49,539 bases of DNA from Desulfuromonadaceae bacterium (GTDB lineage: Bacteria; Desulfobacterota; Desulfuromonadia; Geobacterales; Pseudopelobacteraceae): contig JAQTRC010000009.1 in NCBI GenBank assembly GCA_028712665.1, forward strand, positions 1 to 49,539, in the 5' to 3' direction. Under the pieces are notes generated by a model, which did no database searches, had not been told where the DNA came from, and saw nothing but the letters and a program-made list of their open reading frames with translations. The translations under genes and the position numbers were made by a program. Of the stretch, positions 19,768 through 28,303 are shown one piece after another; within the stretch, counting starts at the first letter, position 1, and each line of letters starts with the position of its first letter.

Positions 19768-21020
19768 GCCGGCGGGATGTAAATCAGGAGCATCTGACCT
19801 GCTCTTTCTGCGGGAAGAGCCAGGAGGATGTAAAAAAACTGATCGCTGGGCCAGCCGTCTACATCTGTGACGAATGCATCGAACTCTGCAACGACATAAT
19901 AGCTGAAGAGATCAAGATGGAGGAGACCCTCGGGCCTGACCTGAAAAAACTCCCGAAGCCACGTGAAATCAAGGAGATACTTGATGAATACGTGATCGGT
20001 CAGGATAGAGCCAAGAAAGTTCTTTCAGTTGCGGTTTACAATCATTACAAGCGTATTGACTCCGGCTTCAAGCCGGGTGATGTCGAAATGCAAAAAAGCA
20101 ATATACTGCTTCTTGGACCTACCGGTTCCGGAAAGACGCTTCTGGCGCAAACCCTGGCCAGGATACTCAAGGTACCTTTCGCGATGGCTGACGCAACCAA
20201 CCTTACCGAGGCCGGTTATGTGGGGGAAGATGTAGAAAACATAATCCTGAGTCTGTTACAGGCCGCTGATTATGATGTTGAGCGAGCCCAGAAGGGTATC
20301 ATCTACATTGACGAAATTGACAAGATTGCACGTAAAACCGATTCGCCATCTATTACCCGGGATGTTTCCGGTGAAGGTGTTCAGCAGGCTCTGCTAAAAA
20401 TCATTGAGGGAACCGTTGCCAGCATCCCCCCCAAGGGTGGCCGTAAACACCCGCAGCAGGAATTCATGAAAGTTGACACCACGAATATTCTCTTTATCTG
20501 CGGGGGAGCTTTCGGTGGATTGGAAAACGTAATCCAGCAACGGATAGGCATGAAAAGCCTCGGCTTTGGGGCCGATGTTAAAAAACGTGCAGAAAAGAAG
20601 GTCGGTGAACTTCTAAACAACGTGACTCCTGAGGATCTTCTCAAATATGGGTATATTCCGGAATTCATAGGCAGGCTCCCAATGTTGGCAACCCTCACGG
20701 AACTTGATGAAGATGCCATGGTGCAGATTCTTAAAGAGCCGAAGAATTCGCTGGTAAAGCAGTACCAGAAGCTATTCGACCTTGAAAACGTGCGCTTGCG
20801 CTTCACAGACGGGTCACTGGTGGCAATTGCGAAAGAAGCGCTTAAACGGAACACGGGAGCCCGCGGTCTTCGTTCGATTCTGGAAAACTCCATGCTGGAT
20901 ATCATGTATGATGTTCCATCACAACCAACTGTTAAGGAAGTTGTCATAAGCGAGGACGTTATAATAAACAGAGAAAAACCTATCGTGGTTCATGAACAGA
21001 TTCTTCAAGATGCCGCCTAG
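19764..21020 (+). CDS. clpX: ATP-dependent Clp protease ATPase subunit
   Basis: This 418-residue AAA+ unfoldase has a C4 zinc-binding domain (C13, C16, C35, C38) for substrate and adaptor recognition. Walker A G-P-T-G-S-G-K-T is at about 118-125 and Walker B is I-I-Y-I-D-E-I-D-K. The pore loop G-Y-V-G-E-D-V and the ClpP-binding I-G-F-type loop region (here within [12 protein letters not shown]) are present. It overlaps clpP by ATGA. The lon gene that often follows in related genomes is absent here; an HU gene comes next. Confidence 0.97.
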   Translation: MSRRDVNQEHLTCSFCGKSQEDVKKLIAGPAVYICDECIELCNDIIAEEIKMEETLGPDLKKLPKPREIKEILDEYVIGQDRAKKVLSVAVYNHYKRIDSGFKPGDVEMQKSNILLLGPTGSGKTLLAQTLARILKVPFAMADATNLTEAGYVGEDVENIILSLLQAADYDVERAQKGIIYIDEIDKIARKTDSPSITRDVSGEGVQQALLKIIEGTVASIPPKGGRKHPQQEFMKVDTTNILFICGGAFGGLENVIQQRIGMKSLGFGADVKKRAEKKVGELLNNVTPEDLLKYGYIPEFIGRLPMLATLTELDEDAMVQILKEPKNSLVKQYQKLFDLENVRLRFTDGSLVAIAKEALKRNTGARGLRSILENSMLDIMYDVPSQPTVKEVVISEDVIINREKPIVVHEQILQDAA

Positions 21021-21079
21021 ATAAAACATGGCAACAGCACTTAATCGCCCATAAACTGTACATTTAGACTAAAATAAAC

Positions 21080-21107
21080 TTGACAAAATTCAAGAGAATC
21101 TGATAAA
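21080..21107 (+). promoter_or_regulatory. Sigma70-type promoter of the HU gene
   Basis: TTGACA at 21080-21085 and GATAAA at 21102-21107 are 16 bp apart and lie about 48 bp upstream of the HU start. The position between clpX and HU suggests HU has its own transcript. Confidence 0.5.
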
Positions 21108-21154
21108 CACTGACTCGCTTTGTATTCACAATCATAATCAACCGGAGGTGTAAC

Positions 21155-21439
21155 GTGACAAAAGCAGAATTGATCAGTGCTGTAGCAGAGAAAGCAGGCC
21201 TGAAAAAAGTTGAGGCAGAAAAAGCTGTGGCAGCTTTTATCGCCAGTGTAACAGCAACCCTGAAAGGTGGCGGCAAGCTGAGTTTGGTCGGCTTCGGCAC
21301 ATTTTCGACCGCCAAGCGTGCTGCACGTAAGGGTCAGAATCCTCAAACCGGCAAAAAGATCAACATCCCTGCTGCAACCGTTCCCAAGTTCAAGGCCGGC
21401 AAAACCTTAAAAGAAGCCGTTAACAGCAAGAAGAAATAA
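21155..21439 (+). CDS. hup: HU-family DNA-binding protein
   Basis: This 94-residue protein is a histone-like HU subunit that bends and compacts DNA as a dimer. The family signature G-F-G-T-F-S is followed by R-A-A-R-K-G-Q-N-P-Q-T-G-K-K-I-N-I-P-A, which forms the DNA-embracing arm with its tip proline. The start is GTG, preceded at 5 nt by GGAGGTG. The C terminus ends in lysines. It is followed 14 bp later by the tRNA cluster, and no terminator separates them. Confidence 0.94.
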   Translation: MTKAELISAVAEKAGLKKVEAEKAVAAFIASVTATLKGGGKLSLVGFGTFSTAKRAARKGQNPQTGKKINIPAATVPKFKAGKTLKEAVNSKKK

Positions 21440-21453
21440 TACTTTTACTTATT

Positions 21454-21530
21454 GGGGTTGTAGCTCAGTCGGTTAGAGTGCCAGCCTGTCACGCTGGAAG
21501 TCGCGGGTTCGAGCCCCGTCAACCCCGCCA
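21454..21530 (+). tRNA. tRNA-Asp (anticodon GTC), first copy
   Basis: Acceptor arms GGGGTTG and CAACCCC pair. The anticodon stem CCAGC/GCTGG encloses CTGTCAC, giving GTC. The T arm contains GGTTCGAGCC. The CCA end is encoded at 21528-21530. Confidence 0.96.
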
Positions 21531-21537
21531 TTTATCA

Positions 21538-21613
21538 GGGCGAATAGCTCAGCTGGGAGAGCGCCAGCCTTACAAGCTGGATGTCACAGGTTCGATCCCT
21601 GTTTCGCCCACCA
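21538..21613 (+). tRNA. tRNA-Val (anticodon TAC)
   Basis: Acceptor arms GGGCGAA and TTCGCCC pair. The anticodon stem CCAGC/GCTGG encloses CTTACAA, giving TAC. The T loop is GGTTCGATCC and the CCA end is encoded at 21611-21613. It lies 7 bp after the first tRNA-Asp. Confidence 0.96.
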
Positions 21614-21615
21614 AT

Positions 21616-21702
21616 GAAAACAGGTTGAGCTAGAGGTTAAGGAAAACTTTCAACCCCAACCTCAACCTGAGTATTCTCAACCTCAATCTCAACCTGAACC
21701 TG
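21616..21702. repeat. CAACCT-rich repeat spacer between tRNAs
   Basis: CAGGTTGAG near 21620 is the inverted complement of CTCAACCTG near 21660, and further CTCAACCT and CTCAATCT copies follow. The spacer is thus partly self-complementary and partly a degenerate short tandem repeat, similar in sequence to the heptamer array between hpnA and dxs. Confidence 0.7.
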
Positions 21703-21710
21703 ATTTAATT

Positions 21711-21787
21711 GGGGTTGTAGCTCAGTCGGTTAGAGTGCCAGCCTGTCACGCTGGAAGTCGCGGGTTCGAGCCCCGTCAACCCCGCCA
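21711..21787 (+). tRNA. tRNA-Asp (anticodon GTC), second copy
   Basis: This copy is identical over its 77 bases to the tRNA-Asp at 21454-21530, including the encoded CCA. The two copies bracket tRNA-Val, which suggests a local duplication. Confidence 0.96.
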
Positions 21788-21794
21788 GAAAAAC

Positions 21795-21825
21795 AAAGGT
21801 ACCTGCCAATAGCGGGTACCTTTTT
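21795..21825 (+). terminator. Terminator after the tRNA cluster, probably bidirectional
   Basis: AAAGGTACC and GGTACCTTT form the stem around TGCCAATAGCG, followed on the plus strand by TTTTT. The A-rich upstream side (AAAAACAAA) would give a T-rich tail on the minus strand too. It therefore can also end the convergent regulator gene whose stop lies at 21852. Confidence 0.85.
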
Positions 21826-21851
21826 CATTTCAGGTTTATTCAAACAAACAA

Positions 21852-23231
21852 TCAGTATCCAATTTTTAACCGTTTGATCTTTTCTACCAGCGTAGTCCGG
21901 TTGATACCCAGCATAGAGGCAGCTCTGGACTTGATCCCATTGGAGCATTCCAAAGACTGAACTATCAATTTTCGTTCAAGATCACGCAACGTAACCTCCA
22001 TATCGATGCCATCTCCCGGCAACTCAAAATCAACAAAATTCCCGCCTGCTTTTTCAGCCGCTATCCCGGCCGGAATGTCATCCATGGTTATTACCGAGCC
22101 ATCGGTCAGTGCAATCATACGTTCAACAAGATTCTCAAGCTCACGGACATTTCCCGGCCAGGAGTATCTCTCCAGCGCCTCAAAAGCCCGTTTATCGACC
22201 GTCATGTTCAGACGCCCCATCAGTCGTCCCTGTTTTTCAAGAAAGTGTATGACCAGAGGCATAATGTCCTGTTTGCGTTCTCGAAGCGGCGGAAGGTGCA
22301 GAGGGATAACATTCAGGCGGTAGAAAAGGTCTTCACGAAATTCACCAAGTTTCACCTTGTTTTCAAGATCCAGATTCGTAGCCGAAATAACCCTGACGTG
22401 GAGTTTCACCGGTTTGTTGGATCCAACCCGTTCCACCTCCTGCTCCTGCAATACCCGCAAAAGCTTGGTTTGCAGGTGCAGAGGCATGGTGCCTATCTCG
22501 TCCAGAAAGATTGTTCCATGATTGGCAGCCTCGAATTTCCCTGCCTTATCTTTGATAGCCCCGGTGAATGCCCCCCGCACGTGACCGAACAGTTCGCTCT
22601 CCATCAATGCCTCAGGTATGGCGCTGCAATTCACCGCAACAAAAGGGCGTTCTCTCCGGTTGCCGTTGTAGTGAAGGGCACGGGCGACCAGCTCTTTTCC
22701 GGTACCGGAATCGCCGGTGATAAGAACCGTCGAATCGGTCTTTACGATACGTGTCATTCTTTCAAAAACAAGCTTCATTGAGGGAGAGTTGCCGATGATA
22801 TTACTGAATTCAAACCTGTCCCGAAGCTGGTTGCGAAGGTAGATGTTCTCGGAGAGAAGCTGCTGTTTTTCTAAAGCCTTGGCAACAACTATTCTCAGTT
22901 CATCAAAATCAATAGGCTTGGTAATATAGTCGAAGGCGCCTTCTTTCATGGCCCGGACAGCCGTTTGAGCGGAGGCATGGCCGGTTACTACAATAACTTC
23001 GGTGGTAGTTGCTACCTTTCTGACACTCTGCAAGATATCAAGACCACTTTTATCCGGCAGGAAAAGGTCGGATACTATAACCTGAAACTGCTCACGGTCG
23101 ATGATATCCAGTGCCTCTTCACCGCTGGCGGCTGAGATTACTTTGTATCCCGCAGAGCGGAGCAGTAAAGTCAGCGCTTCACGCCCGGAATCATCATCGT
23201 CTATAACCAGAATTTTGATCTCATCCGCCAT
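21852..23231 (-). CDS. Sigma54-dependent NtrC-family response regulator
   Basis: This 459-residue regulator has an N-terminal receiver with phospho-acceptor Asp in V-S-D-L-F-L-P-D-K-S-G (near residue 54). Its central AAA+ domain has Walker A G-D-S-G-T-G-K-E, the sigma54-contacting G-A-F-T-G-A loop and Walker B I-F-L-D-E-I-G. A C-terminal Fis-type helix-turn-helix ends in A-A-S-M-L-G-I-N-R-T-T-L. All catalytic motifs are intact, so it should activate sigma54 promoters when phosphorylated. No histidine kinase is adjacent, and its target genes are not evident here. Confidence 0.93.
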   Translation of the reverse strand: MADEIKILVIDDDDSGREALTLLLRSAGYKVISAASGEEALDIIDREQFQVIVSDLFLPDKSGLDILQSVRKVATTTEVIVVTGHASAQTAVRAMKEGAFDYITKPIDFDELRIVVAKALEKQQLLSENIYLRNQLRDRFEFSNIIGNSPSMKLVFERMTRIVKTDSTVLITGDSGTGKELVARALHYNGNRRERPFVAVNCSAIPEALMESELFGHVRGAFTGAIKDKAGKFEAANHGTIFLDEIGTMPLHLQTKLLRVLQEQEVERVGSNKPVKLHVRVISATNLDLENKVKLGEFREDLFYRLNVIPLHLPPLRERKQDIMPLVIHFLEKQGRLMGRLNMTVDKRAFEALERYSWPGNVRELENLVERMIALTDGSVITMDDIPAGIAAEKAGGNFVDFELPGDGIDMEVTLRDLERKLIVQSLECSNGIKSRAASMLGINRTTLVEKIKRLKIGY

Positions 23232-23291
23232 CTGCAGACCTCTCGATTTTCATGCAACGGCATTTAATCGGCAATCACCTTGAAATGCAAG

Positions 23292-23315
23292 AAAAAACCC
23301 CGCTTCGAGGCGGGG
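23292..23315 (-). terminator. Rho-independent terminator downstream of the bio operon
   Basis: On the minus strand CCCCGC and GCGGGG pair around a short CTCGAA loop, followed by six T (plus-strand A run at 23292-23297). It lies about 200 bp past the bioA stop and 61 bp before the regulator start, so it separates the two units. Confidence 0.85.
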
Positions 23316-23353
23316 TGCTGGTACACAGGAGCAGTTAAACCAACATATACAAA

Positions 23354-23487
23354 CAAGTCCCCTCCCCCCTTGCGGGGGAGGGTTAGGGTGGGGGGGAGGT
23401 TGCCATGAAATCAGCGTGTTGCAGCTTCACCCCCGCCCCAGCCCCCTCCTTTAGGCCCTTTGGGTCCGTCAAGGGAGGGGGGACTTG
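23354..23487. repeat. 134-bp GC-rich inverted-repeat element
   Basis: The ends are near-perfect inverted repeats: CAAGTCCCCTCCCCCCTTG at 23354 and CAAGGGAGGGGGGACTTG ending at 23487. Inside lie a nested hairpin (CCTCCCCCCTTGCGGGGGAGG) and complementary G- and C-rich blocks (GGGTGGGGGGG and CACCCCCGCCCC). The whole unit can fold into one long stem. It has no coding content and resembles the REP/MITE-like intergenic elements found in multiple copies in many bacterial genomes. It lies between bioA and its terminator. Confidence 0.75.
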
Positions 23488-23513
23488 ACCTTACCCATAA
23501 GTGTTACAGCGTA

Positions 23514-24872
23514 CTACGATTCCGTAACGCTCTTTATAGATCGCTGCAGACCATCGAGAAGAAACTCCAGTTCCATATTTGAAATAGCCAGCGGCGGATA
23601 AACCACCACCGTATTTCCCAGAGGACGGGAGAAAATGCCCTGCTTACGTGCTTCTAGGCAAACCCGTACACCTAACCTCTGCTCCCAGGGATAAGCCCTA
23701 CGGGAAGCTTTCTCCTCCACAAGTTCGATACCGGCGGCCATTCCGCACTGACGAACATCCCCCACGTGGGGAAACATCCCGATTACCTCCAAACGCTCTG
23801 CCAGAGTCAATATCTTTGACTGCAAGAGTTCGAGCAGATTATCGGTCACAAAAAGATCCAGACTCTTTAAAGCCACTGCACATGCCAGAGGATTTCCGGT
23901 AAAGGTGTGGCCGTGAAAAAAAGTTTTCAGTTCGGAGTACTCCCCCAGAAAAGCGGCATAGACCTCTTCCGAGGCGACAGTGGCTGCCAGCGGCAGATAA
24001 CCGGCGGCGATACCCTTGGAGATAGCCATGATATCGGGCACTACATCTTCGTGCTGACAGGCAAACATCTTACCGGTGCGGCCAAAACCGGTCGCCACCT
24101 CATCGGCTATCATAAGGAGATCGTACCGGTTGCATAGTTCGCGAACACGTCCAAGAAATCCTGCAGGCTGCACTATCATTCCACCCGCGCCCTGAAGCAG
24201 AGGTTCTATCACCAATCCGGCGCAGCAGGAGGCATGTTCCATCAGGAGCGATTCCAGGGCATCAATGCATTTCATACCGCATGCCAAGCGGTCGTCACAT
24301 CCCAGTTCACAGCGGTAGCAGTAGGGGGCCGGAGCTTGAATGGTCTCGAACATCAGCGGCTTGAACGTCGAGTGGTAGATATCGATACCACCTACACTAA
24401 CCGCCCCCAACGTATCGCCATGATAGGCATTTTTAAAGGTAACAAACCGGCTTCGTTCCGGATGGCCATGATGTACCTGAAACTGATAAGCCATCTTGAC
24501 CGCCACCTCCATGGCTGTCGAACCGTTGTCCGAATAAAAGAACCGGTCAAGGCCGGGTGGGGTAATTTCCGCCAATCTTGCCGCCAGCAGGATACTCTGC
24601 TCACTGGCAAGGCCAAGCAGAGTCGAATGTTCCAACCGCTCCACCTGTGCCTTGAGCGCTTCGTTCAACTCCGACCGGCAGTGTCCATGGACATTGGTCC
24701 ACATGGAGGCTACCCCGTCCAGGTAGCGCTTGCCGTCCGTATCGATCAGCCAGCACCCCTCCCCTCTCTCGATGATAATCTGCTCGTCACGATCCCAATC
24801 CTGCATCTGGGTAAAGGGATGCCAGACGTGGCGCTTGTCTAATGTTCGCAACCGTTCGGTATATACAGTCAC
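23514..24872 (-). CDS. bioA: Adenosylmethionine-8-amino-7-oxononanoate aminotransferase
   Basis: This 452-residue class III PLP aminotransferase makes 7,8-diaminopelargonate from KAPA, with S-adenosylmethionine as amino donor, in biotin synthesis. The hallmark H-V-W-H-P-F-T-Q-M is at the N terminus, Y-H-G-D-T-L-G-A binds cofactor, A-D-E-V-A-T-G-F-G-R-T-G precedes it, and the PLP lysine is in S-K-G-I-A-A-G-Y-L-P. It starts at a GTG that overlaps the bioD stop (GTGA), with GGGAG 8 nt upstream. It is the last gene of bioB-bioD-bioA. Confidence 0.95.
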   Translation of the reverse strand: MTVYTERLRTLDKRHVWHPFTQMQDWDRDEQIIIERGEGCWLIDTDGKRYLDGVASMWTNVHGHCRSELNEALKAQVERLEHSTLLGLASEQSILLAARLAEITPPGLDRFFYSDNGSTAMEVAVKMAYQFQVHHGHPERSRFVTFKNAYHGDTLGAVSVGGIDIYHSTFKPLMFETIQAPAPYCYRCELGCDDRLACGMKCIDALESLLMEHASCCAGLVIEPLLQGAGGMIVQPAGFLGRVRELCNRYDLLMIADEVATGFGRTGKMFACQHEDVVPDIMAISKGIAAGYLPLAATVASEEVYAAFLGEYSELKTFFHGHTFTGNPLACAVALKSLDLFVTDNLLELLQSKILTLAERLEVIGMFPHVGDVRQCGMAAGIELVEEKASRRAYPWEQRLGVRVCLEARKQGIFSRPLGNTVVVYPPLAISNMELEFLLDGLQRSIKSVTES

Positions 24873-25585
24873 AGTCCCAACTCCCGCAGCACAATCGCCG
24901 TTTCCGGCTGTCCGTCCAGCCAGGCGGCCAGCTCATCCACCATCTCCATCTCGTCAACTTCATCTCGCTTGGGCCAAACTCCCAACAGAGGCGCACCAGA
25001 GAGCGAACCGATCTGATGCGGCGCATTCTGCTCCGCCAATCCCGGATTTTCCGGCATGCCGTTTATGATAACTCCTGCCACGGTCAGCCCCATCTGCTGG
25101 GCAGCAAAGCAGGTAAGAACTGAGTGATTTATGGTTCCAAGTCCCGGACGCGCGACAACCAGCAACGGCAGCCCCAATTCACGCGCCAGATCGGCAATCA
25201 GCAGGCCGCCCGAAAGCGGCGCCATCAAACCGCCGGCGCCCTCAACTATGATATAGTCGCAAGAGGCAACAAGACGTTCATAAGCCGTTTTGATATACGA
25301 AAAGTCTATCCGCACCCCTTCAACTCTGGCGGCCACGGCCGGTGCAATCGCTTCCCGGAGACGATACGGAGCAACATCTTCGGAATATGGAATGCCGGCG
25401 GCCCGGCAGAGCAGAAGCGCATCATCAGATACCAACAGCCCATTTTCCTCACGACAGCCGCTGGTAACCGGCTTCATCACGCCGACATTGATGCCGTTCA
25501 TACTCAGTAGACGCGCCAGAGCTGCAGCAACTATCGTCTTCCCGACACCCGTATCCGTGCCGGTTACAAAAATGCCTCTGCTCAT
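24869..25585 (-). CDS. bioD: Dethiobiotin synthetase
   Basis: This 238-residue ATP-dependent carboxylase closes the ureido ring of dethiobiotin from diaminopelargonate and CO2. The P-loop G-T-D-T-G-V-G-K-T is at the N terminus, followed by K-P-V-T-S-G and V-E-G-A-G-G-L-M-A-P. The start is the ATG at 25585, which overlaps the bioB stop as ATGA. A longer reading upstream adds 41 residues lying entirely within bioB and lacking family similarity. Confidence 0.95.
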   Translation of the reverse strand: MSRGIFVTGTDTGVGKTIVAAALARLLSMNGINVGVMKPVTSGCREENGLLVSDDALLLCRAAGIPYSEDVAPYRLREAIAPAVAARVEGVRIDFSYIKTAYERLVASCDYIIVEGAGGLMAPLSGGLLIADLARELGLPLLVVARPGLGTINHSVLTCFAAQQMGLTVAGVIINGMPENPGLAEQNAPHQIGSLSGAPLLGVWPKRDEVDEMEMVDELAAWLDGQPETAIVLRELGL

Positions 25586-26574
25586 GCGCAACTCTCCACG
25601 GTCAACTCCAGATCGGCCAGCATCTGGCGGTCCTGCTCCGGTGCGCGACCCGGCGTGGTCAGATAGTTGCCTGTCATCATTCCGCTGGCGCCGGCCAGGA
25701 AAATCCACGACTGCAATTCACGCAGATTTCTTTCGCGGCCACCGCATACCGCCAGTGATTTTTTAGGGAGCATGAAGCGGTAGATTGCAATTATTTTAAG
25801 GCACTCCATTGGAGTCAGGAAGTTCGCGTCCGCCAGGCGGGTCCCCTCCACCGGATTCAGGAAATTGATCGGCACCGTATCCACGTCCAGCTCGCGCAGG
25901 GTCTCGGCCAACTCCACGCGATGGGTGAAGGCTTCCCCGAGCCCGAAGATACCGCCGCAACAAATCTTGAGTCCGGCCCTCTTGACCGCCCTGACCGTTT
26001 CCACATCATCCTGATAGTCATGGGTCGTGCATATGTTCGGAAAAAAACTGCGGGAGGTCTCCAGGTTGTGGTGATAGGTCACCATGCCTGCCTCCTTGAG
26101 CTGTTGTGCCGTCTCAACACCCAGAATGCCGAGTGAGCAAGATGGATCGATGCTGGTCTCCGCCTTAATCCTTCGCAAGGCACGGCAGATCTTTTCCAAC
26201 TCCGCCCCCGGTTTGATGCCGGTCCCGCTGGTAATAATGCCGTAACAGCAGGCCCCGTTCTGTTCGGCGCTCCGGGCGCAGCGTACCAGCTCTTCCTCAT
26301 CCACGAGGGGATAGACCGGCGCATTGGTCTTGTGCAGAGCCGACTGGGCGCAGAAGGCGCAGTTCTCGGGGCAGCGCCCGGATTTTGCATTTATGATAGA
26401 GCAGAGCGAAGCCGCATTCCCCTTGAAATGTTCCCGGATGCGAGACGCCTCGGCAAACAGCAGATAGAGATCAGATCCACTCACTTCAGACAACCTGAGC
26501 GCATCGACTGTTTCAAGAGCGGCTCCCGCCAGAACATCATCAGACATTTTCTGAATAAATCCACGCATCGTCAT
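25582..26574 (-). CDS. bioB: Biotin synthase
   Basis: This 330-residue radical-SAM enzyme inserts sulfur into dethiobiotin. The cluster motif C-P-E-N-C-A-F-C-A-Q-S (C-x3-C-x2-C) is visible near residue 68, and C-C-Y-G-I-I-T-S-G-T-G and G-G-I-F-G-L-G-E follow. The start ATG has GGAGGT 5 nt upstream. It is the first gene of a minus-strand operon with 4-nt overlaps throughout, and a BirA-type operator sits upstream. Confidence 0.96.
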   Translation of the reverse strand: MTMRGFIQKMSDDVLAGAALETVDALRLSEVSGSDLYLLFAEASRIREHFKGNAASLCSIINAKSGRCPENCAFCAQSALHKTNAPVYPLVDEEELVRCARSAEQNGACCYGIITSGTGIKPGAELEKICRALRRIKAETSIDPSCSLGILGVETAQQLKEAGMVTYHHNLETSRSFFPNICTTHDYQDDVETVRAVKRAGLKICCGGIFGLGEAFTHRVELAETLRELDVDTVPINFLNPVEGTRLADANFLTPMECLKIIAIYRFMLPKKSLAVCGGRERNLRELQSWIFLAGASGMMTGNYLTTPGRAPEQDRQMLADLELTVESCA

Positions 26575-26592
26575 ATACTACCTCCGCGCCAC

Positions 26593-26648
26593 TCGATAGC
26601 ACAGCAGAGAGGCATTGTCAACCAATCGAATTACATTCGAGTTGACAA
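26593..26648 (-). promoter_or_regulatory. bioB promoter with BirA operator
   Basis: TTGTCAACC (26615-26623) and AGTTGACAA (26640-26648) form a dyad with a 16-bp spacer, matching the known BirA box type TTGTNAACC-N14-16-GGTTNACAA. On the minus strand a -35 TTGACA lies inside the operator arm, and a -10 TATCGA (plus 26593-26598) follows after exactly 17 bp. Bound biotinyl-AMP-BirA would block this promoter, giving biotin feedback on bioB-bioD-bioA. Confidence 0.85.
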
Positions 26649-26764
26649 TTGAAAATTGTGGGTAAGAGCCGTTTATCAACCTCGGCTTAAGATTAAATTT
26701 TCTGCTATAAAAACATCCGTAATCATGTTACTGGAGCTTATTCAAAATCACAGGTGCTGTTTTT

Positions 26765-27538
26765 ATGCCCCCCATTCTCTGCTACATACGATTAACCCTG
26801 TTTATACTCTGCATCCCGCTTTTTCTCCCGGGATGCGCCGGTTACCAGAGAAACAACTATTATCAGGAACAGCCAGAGCAACCTCATCTTAAACCGGGAC
26901 AGAAACCTTACACCGTTTACGGGAAAAGATATGAGCCGCTTTCCAGTCACGAGGGATTCGTGCAGGAGGGTGTTGCCAGCAGCTACGGGCGCGATTTTCA
27001 CGGACGCAAGACCAGCAGCGGCGAACCATTCGATATGAACGCGATGACAGCCGCCCACAAGACCCTGCCTCTGGGCGTCTACGTAAAGGTGCAGCACAAG
27101 AGAAACGGCAAGGAGATTATTGTCCGAATAAACGATCGTGGTCCGTTTGTGCGGGATCGCATTATTGACCTTTCAGAGGGAGCAGCCGACAAACTGGATA
27201 TGCTTCGCGAAGGGTTGGCAATGGTCAAGGTCACTGCGCTCGGGTATAGAAGCGGCAACCTGCCGGGAGTTACAAATTACCGAGCGCCTGCCAGTTATGA
27301 CAGAGGCACCTTTGCACTGCAGGTAGCTGCTCTGAAAAACAGGGAGAACGCATACCGGTACGCCGAAGAACTGAAAAGAAAGTATGGGGCTGCGGATGTT
27401 CAGGAAGCAATTGTTGATGGCAGCAGGTTTTATCGGGTTCGCATGGGGCGGTACGGTTCGTTGCGGGGAGCGCAAGCCGCCCAGGATAGTTATGAGCGCA
27501 GGGGGTTTAAAGGGAATTTTGTCGTATCAGTTGACTGA
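26765..27538 (+). CDS. rlpA: RlpA-like septal lipoprotein with DPBB and SPOR domains
   Basis: This 257-residue protein has a hydrophobic signal segment ending in lipobox L-P-G-C, so it should be an outer-membrane lipoprotein. The double-psi beta-barrel follows with G-V-A-S-S-Y-G, F-D-M-N-A-M-T-A-A-H-K-T-L-P-L-G and the acid-bearing I-N-D-R-G-P-F. A C-terminal SPOR domain (F-A-L-Q-V-A-A-L through V-R-M-G-R-Y-G) binds denuded septal glycan. Pseudomonas RlpA is a lytic transglycosylase with these domains. The gene is monocistronic, and its 3' end overlaps the convergent YkgJ-type gene by 49 bp. Confidence 0.9.
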   Translation: MPPILCYIRLTLFILCIPLFLPGCAGYQRNNYYQEQPEQPHLKPGQKPYTVYGKRYEPLSSHEGFVQEGVASSYGRDFHGRKTSSGEPFDMNAMTAAHKTLPLGVYVKVQHKRNGKEIIVRINDRGPFVRDRIIDLSEGAADKLDMLREGLAMVKVTALGYRSGNLPGVTNYRAPASYDRGTFALQVAALKNRENAYRYAEELKRKYGAADVQEAIVDGSRFYRVRMGRYGSLRGAQAAQDSYERRGFKGNFVVSVD

Positions 27539-28230
27539 CCAACCATTTCTTCGACTACCGGCAATACCCTGTCAAGCTCAAGCACGACCGCAGCCGGAAT
27601 AATCGTATCGACCTCGCTGATACTCTTCCCGGTTAATATCCGGATAAGCTCATGAAACAGCAGCAGTTCCTGGGCGAACAGTTCCGTGAACCTGAAACTC
27701 AGATCCTCGTATTCCAGAGGATTTCCCATCACAAAGTTAAGAGAACACCATTCATCAAACAACTCCTCTCCGGAAACATCAATCAGAGGAATACCATTCA
27801 ACCTGCAGGTCATCGGCCGATATTCATAGATCAGGCAAACGCCGGCCTCAGACAACAGCGGACAGGGCGTTTCATCCTCCTCGGGCATGATTGCGTCCCA
27901 TTCCGGCTCTGGAATCCGGTTCAATATCCAGGGTTCGGCGAACAGCGGAAATTGTCTTGAAAGAGCCTTCAGACGCTCATCAGCAGCACGTGTAACGCCG
28001 ATTTTCAGTGATTCGTCAAGCCGGTCAAAACCGGACTTAAGGTATAGAGCATCCAGCAGGGTGATATCAAACAGCCCCCGGCAGCAGGATGAACAGCCTG
28101 CCCGGCATGTTATCTGCTGCGGATGCCGGACAGTACAGTCATGAAACCAGGCATCGACTTCGCTCAACAACTCTCCATAGCGCGAGAGCAGGCTGTTCAT
28201 GGCAACTGTATTGTCTGAGAATGATCGCAT
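27490..28230 (-). CDS. YkgJ-type cysteine-cluster protein
   Basis: This 246-residue soluble protein has the zinc- or Fe-S-type cysteine cluster of the YkgJ/UPF0153 family: C-R-A-G-C-S-S-C-C near residue 42, then C-P-L-L...G-V-C-L-I-Y-E-Y-R-P-M-T-C-R. Function in this family is unknown; metal binding is inferred from cysteine spacing. An alternative start lies at 28200, and neither has a strong ribosome site. The 3' end runs 49 bp into the convergent rlpA gene. No conserved partner is adjacent. Confidence 0.8.
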   Translation of the reverse strand: MRSFSDNTVAMNSLLSRYGELLSEVDAWFHDCTVRHPQQITCRAGCSSCCRGLFDITLLDALYLKSGFDRLDESLKIGVTRAADERLKALSRQFPLFAEPWILNRIPEPEWDAIMPEEDETPCPLLSEAGVCLIYEYRPMTCRLNGIPLIDVSGEELFDEWCSLNFVMGNPLEYEDLSFRFTELFAQELLLFHELIRILTGKSISEVDTIIPAAVVLELDRVLPVVEEMVGQSTDTTKFPLNPLRS

Positions 28231-28303
28231 TGGGCGGGTCTTAAAACTTGATTCTGCCCATCCGGAGTCTCAGGATAAAGCAGAAACCGTTCCAGGACGA
28301 AAA

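Noticed and set aside
26656..26892. 78-residue plus-strand frame over the rlpA start
   Set aside because: It overlaps the rlpA signal peptide in another frame and ends abruptly; RlpA's lipobox and domains define the real frame.
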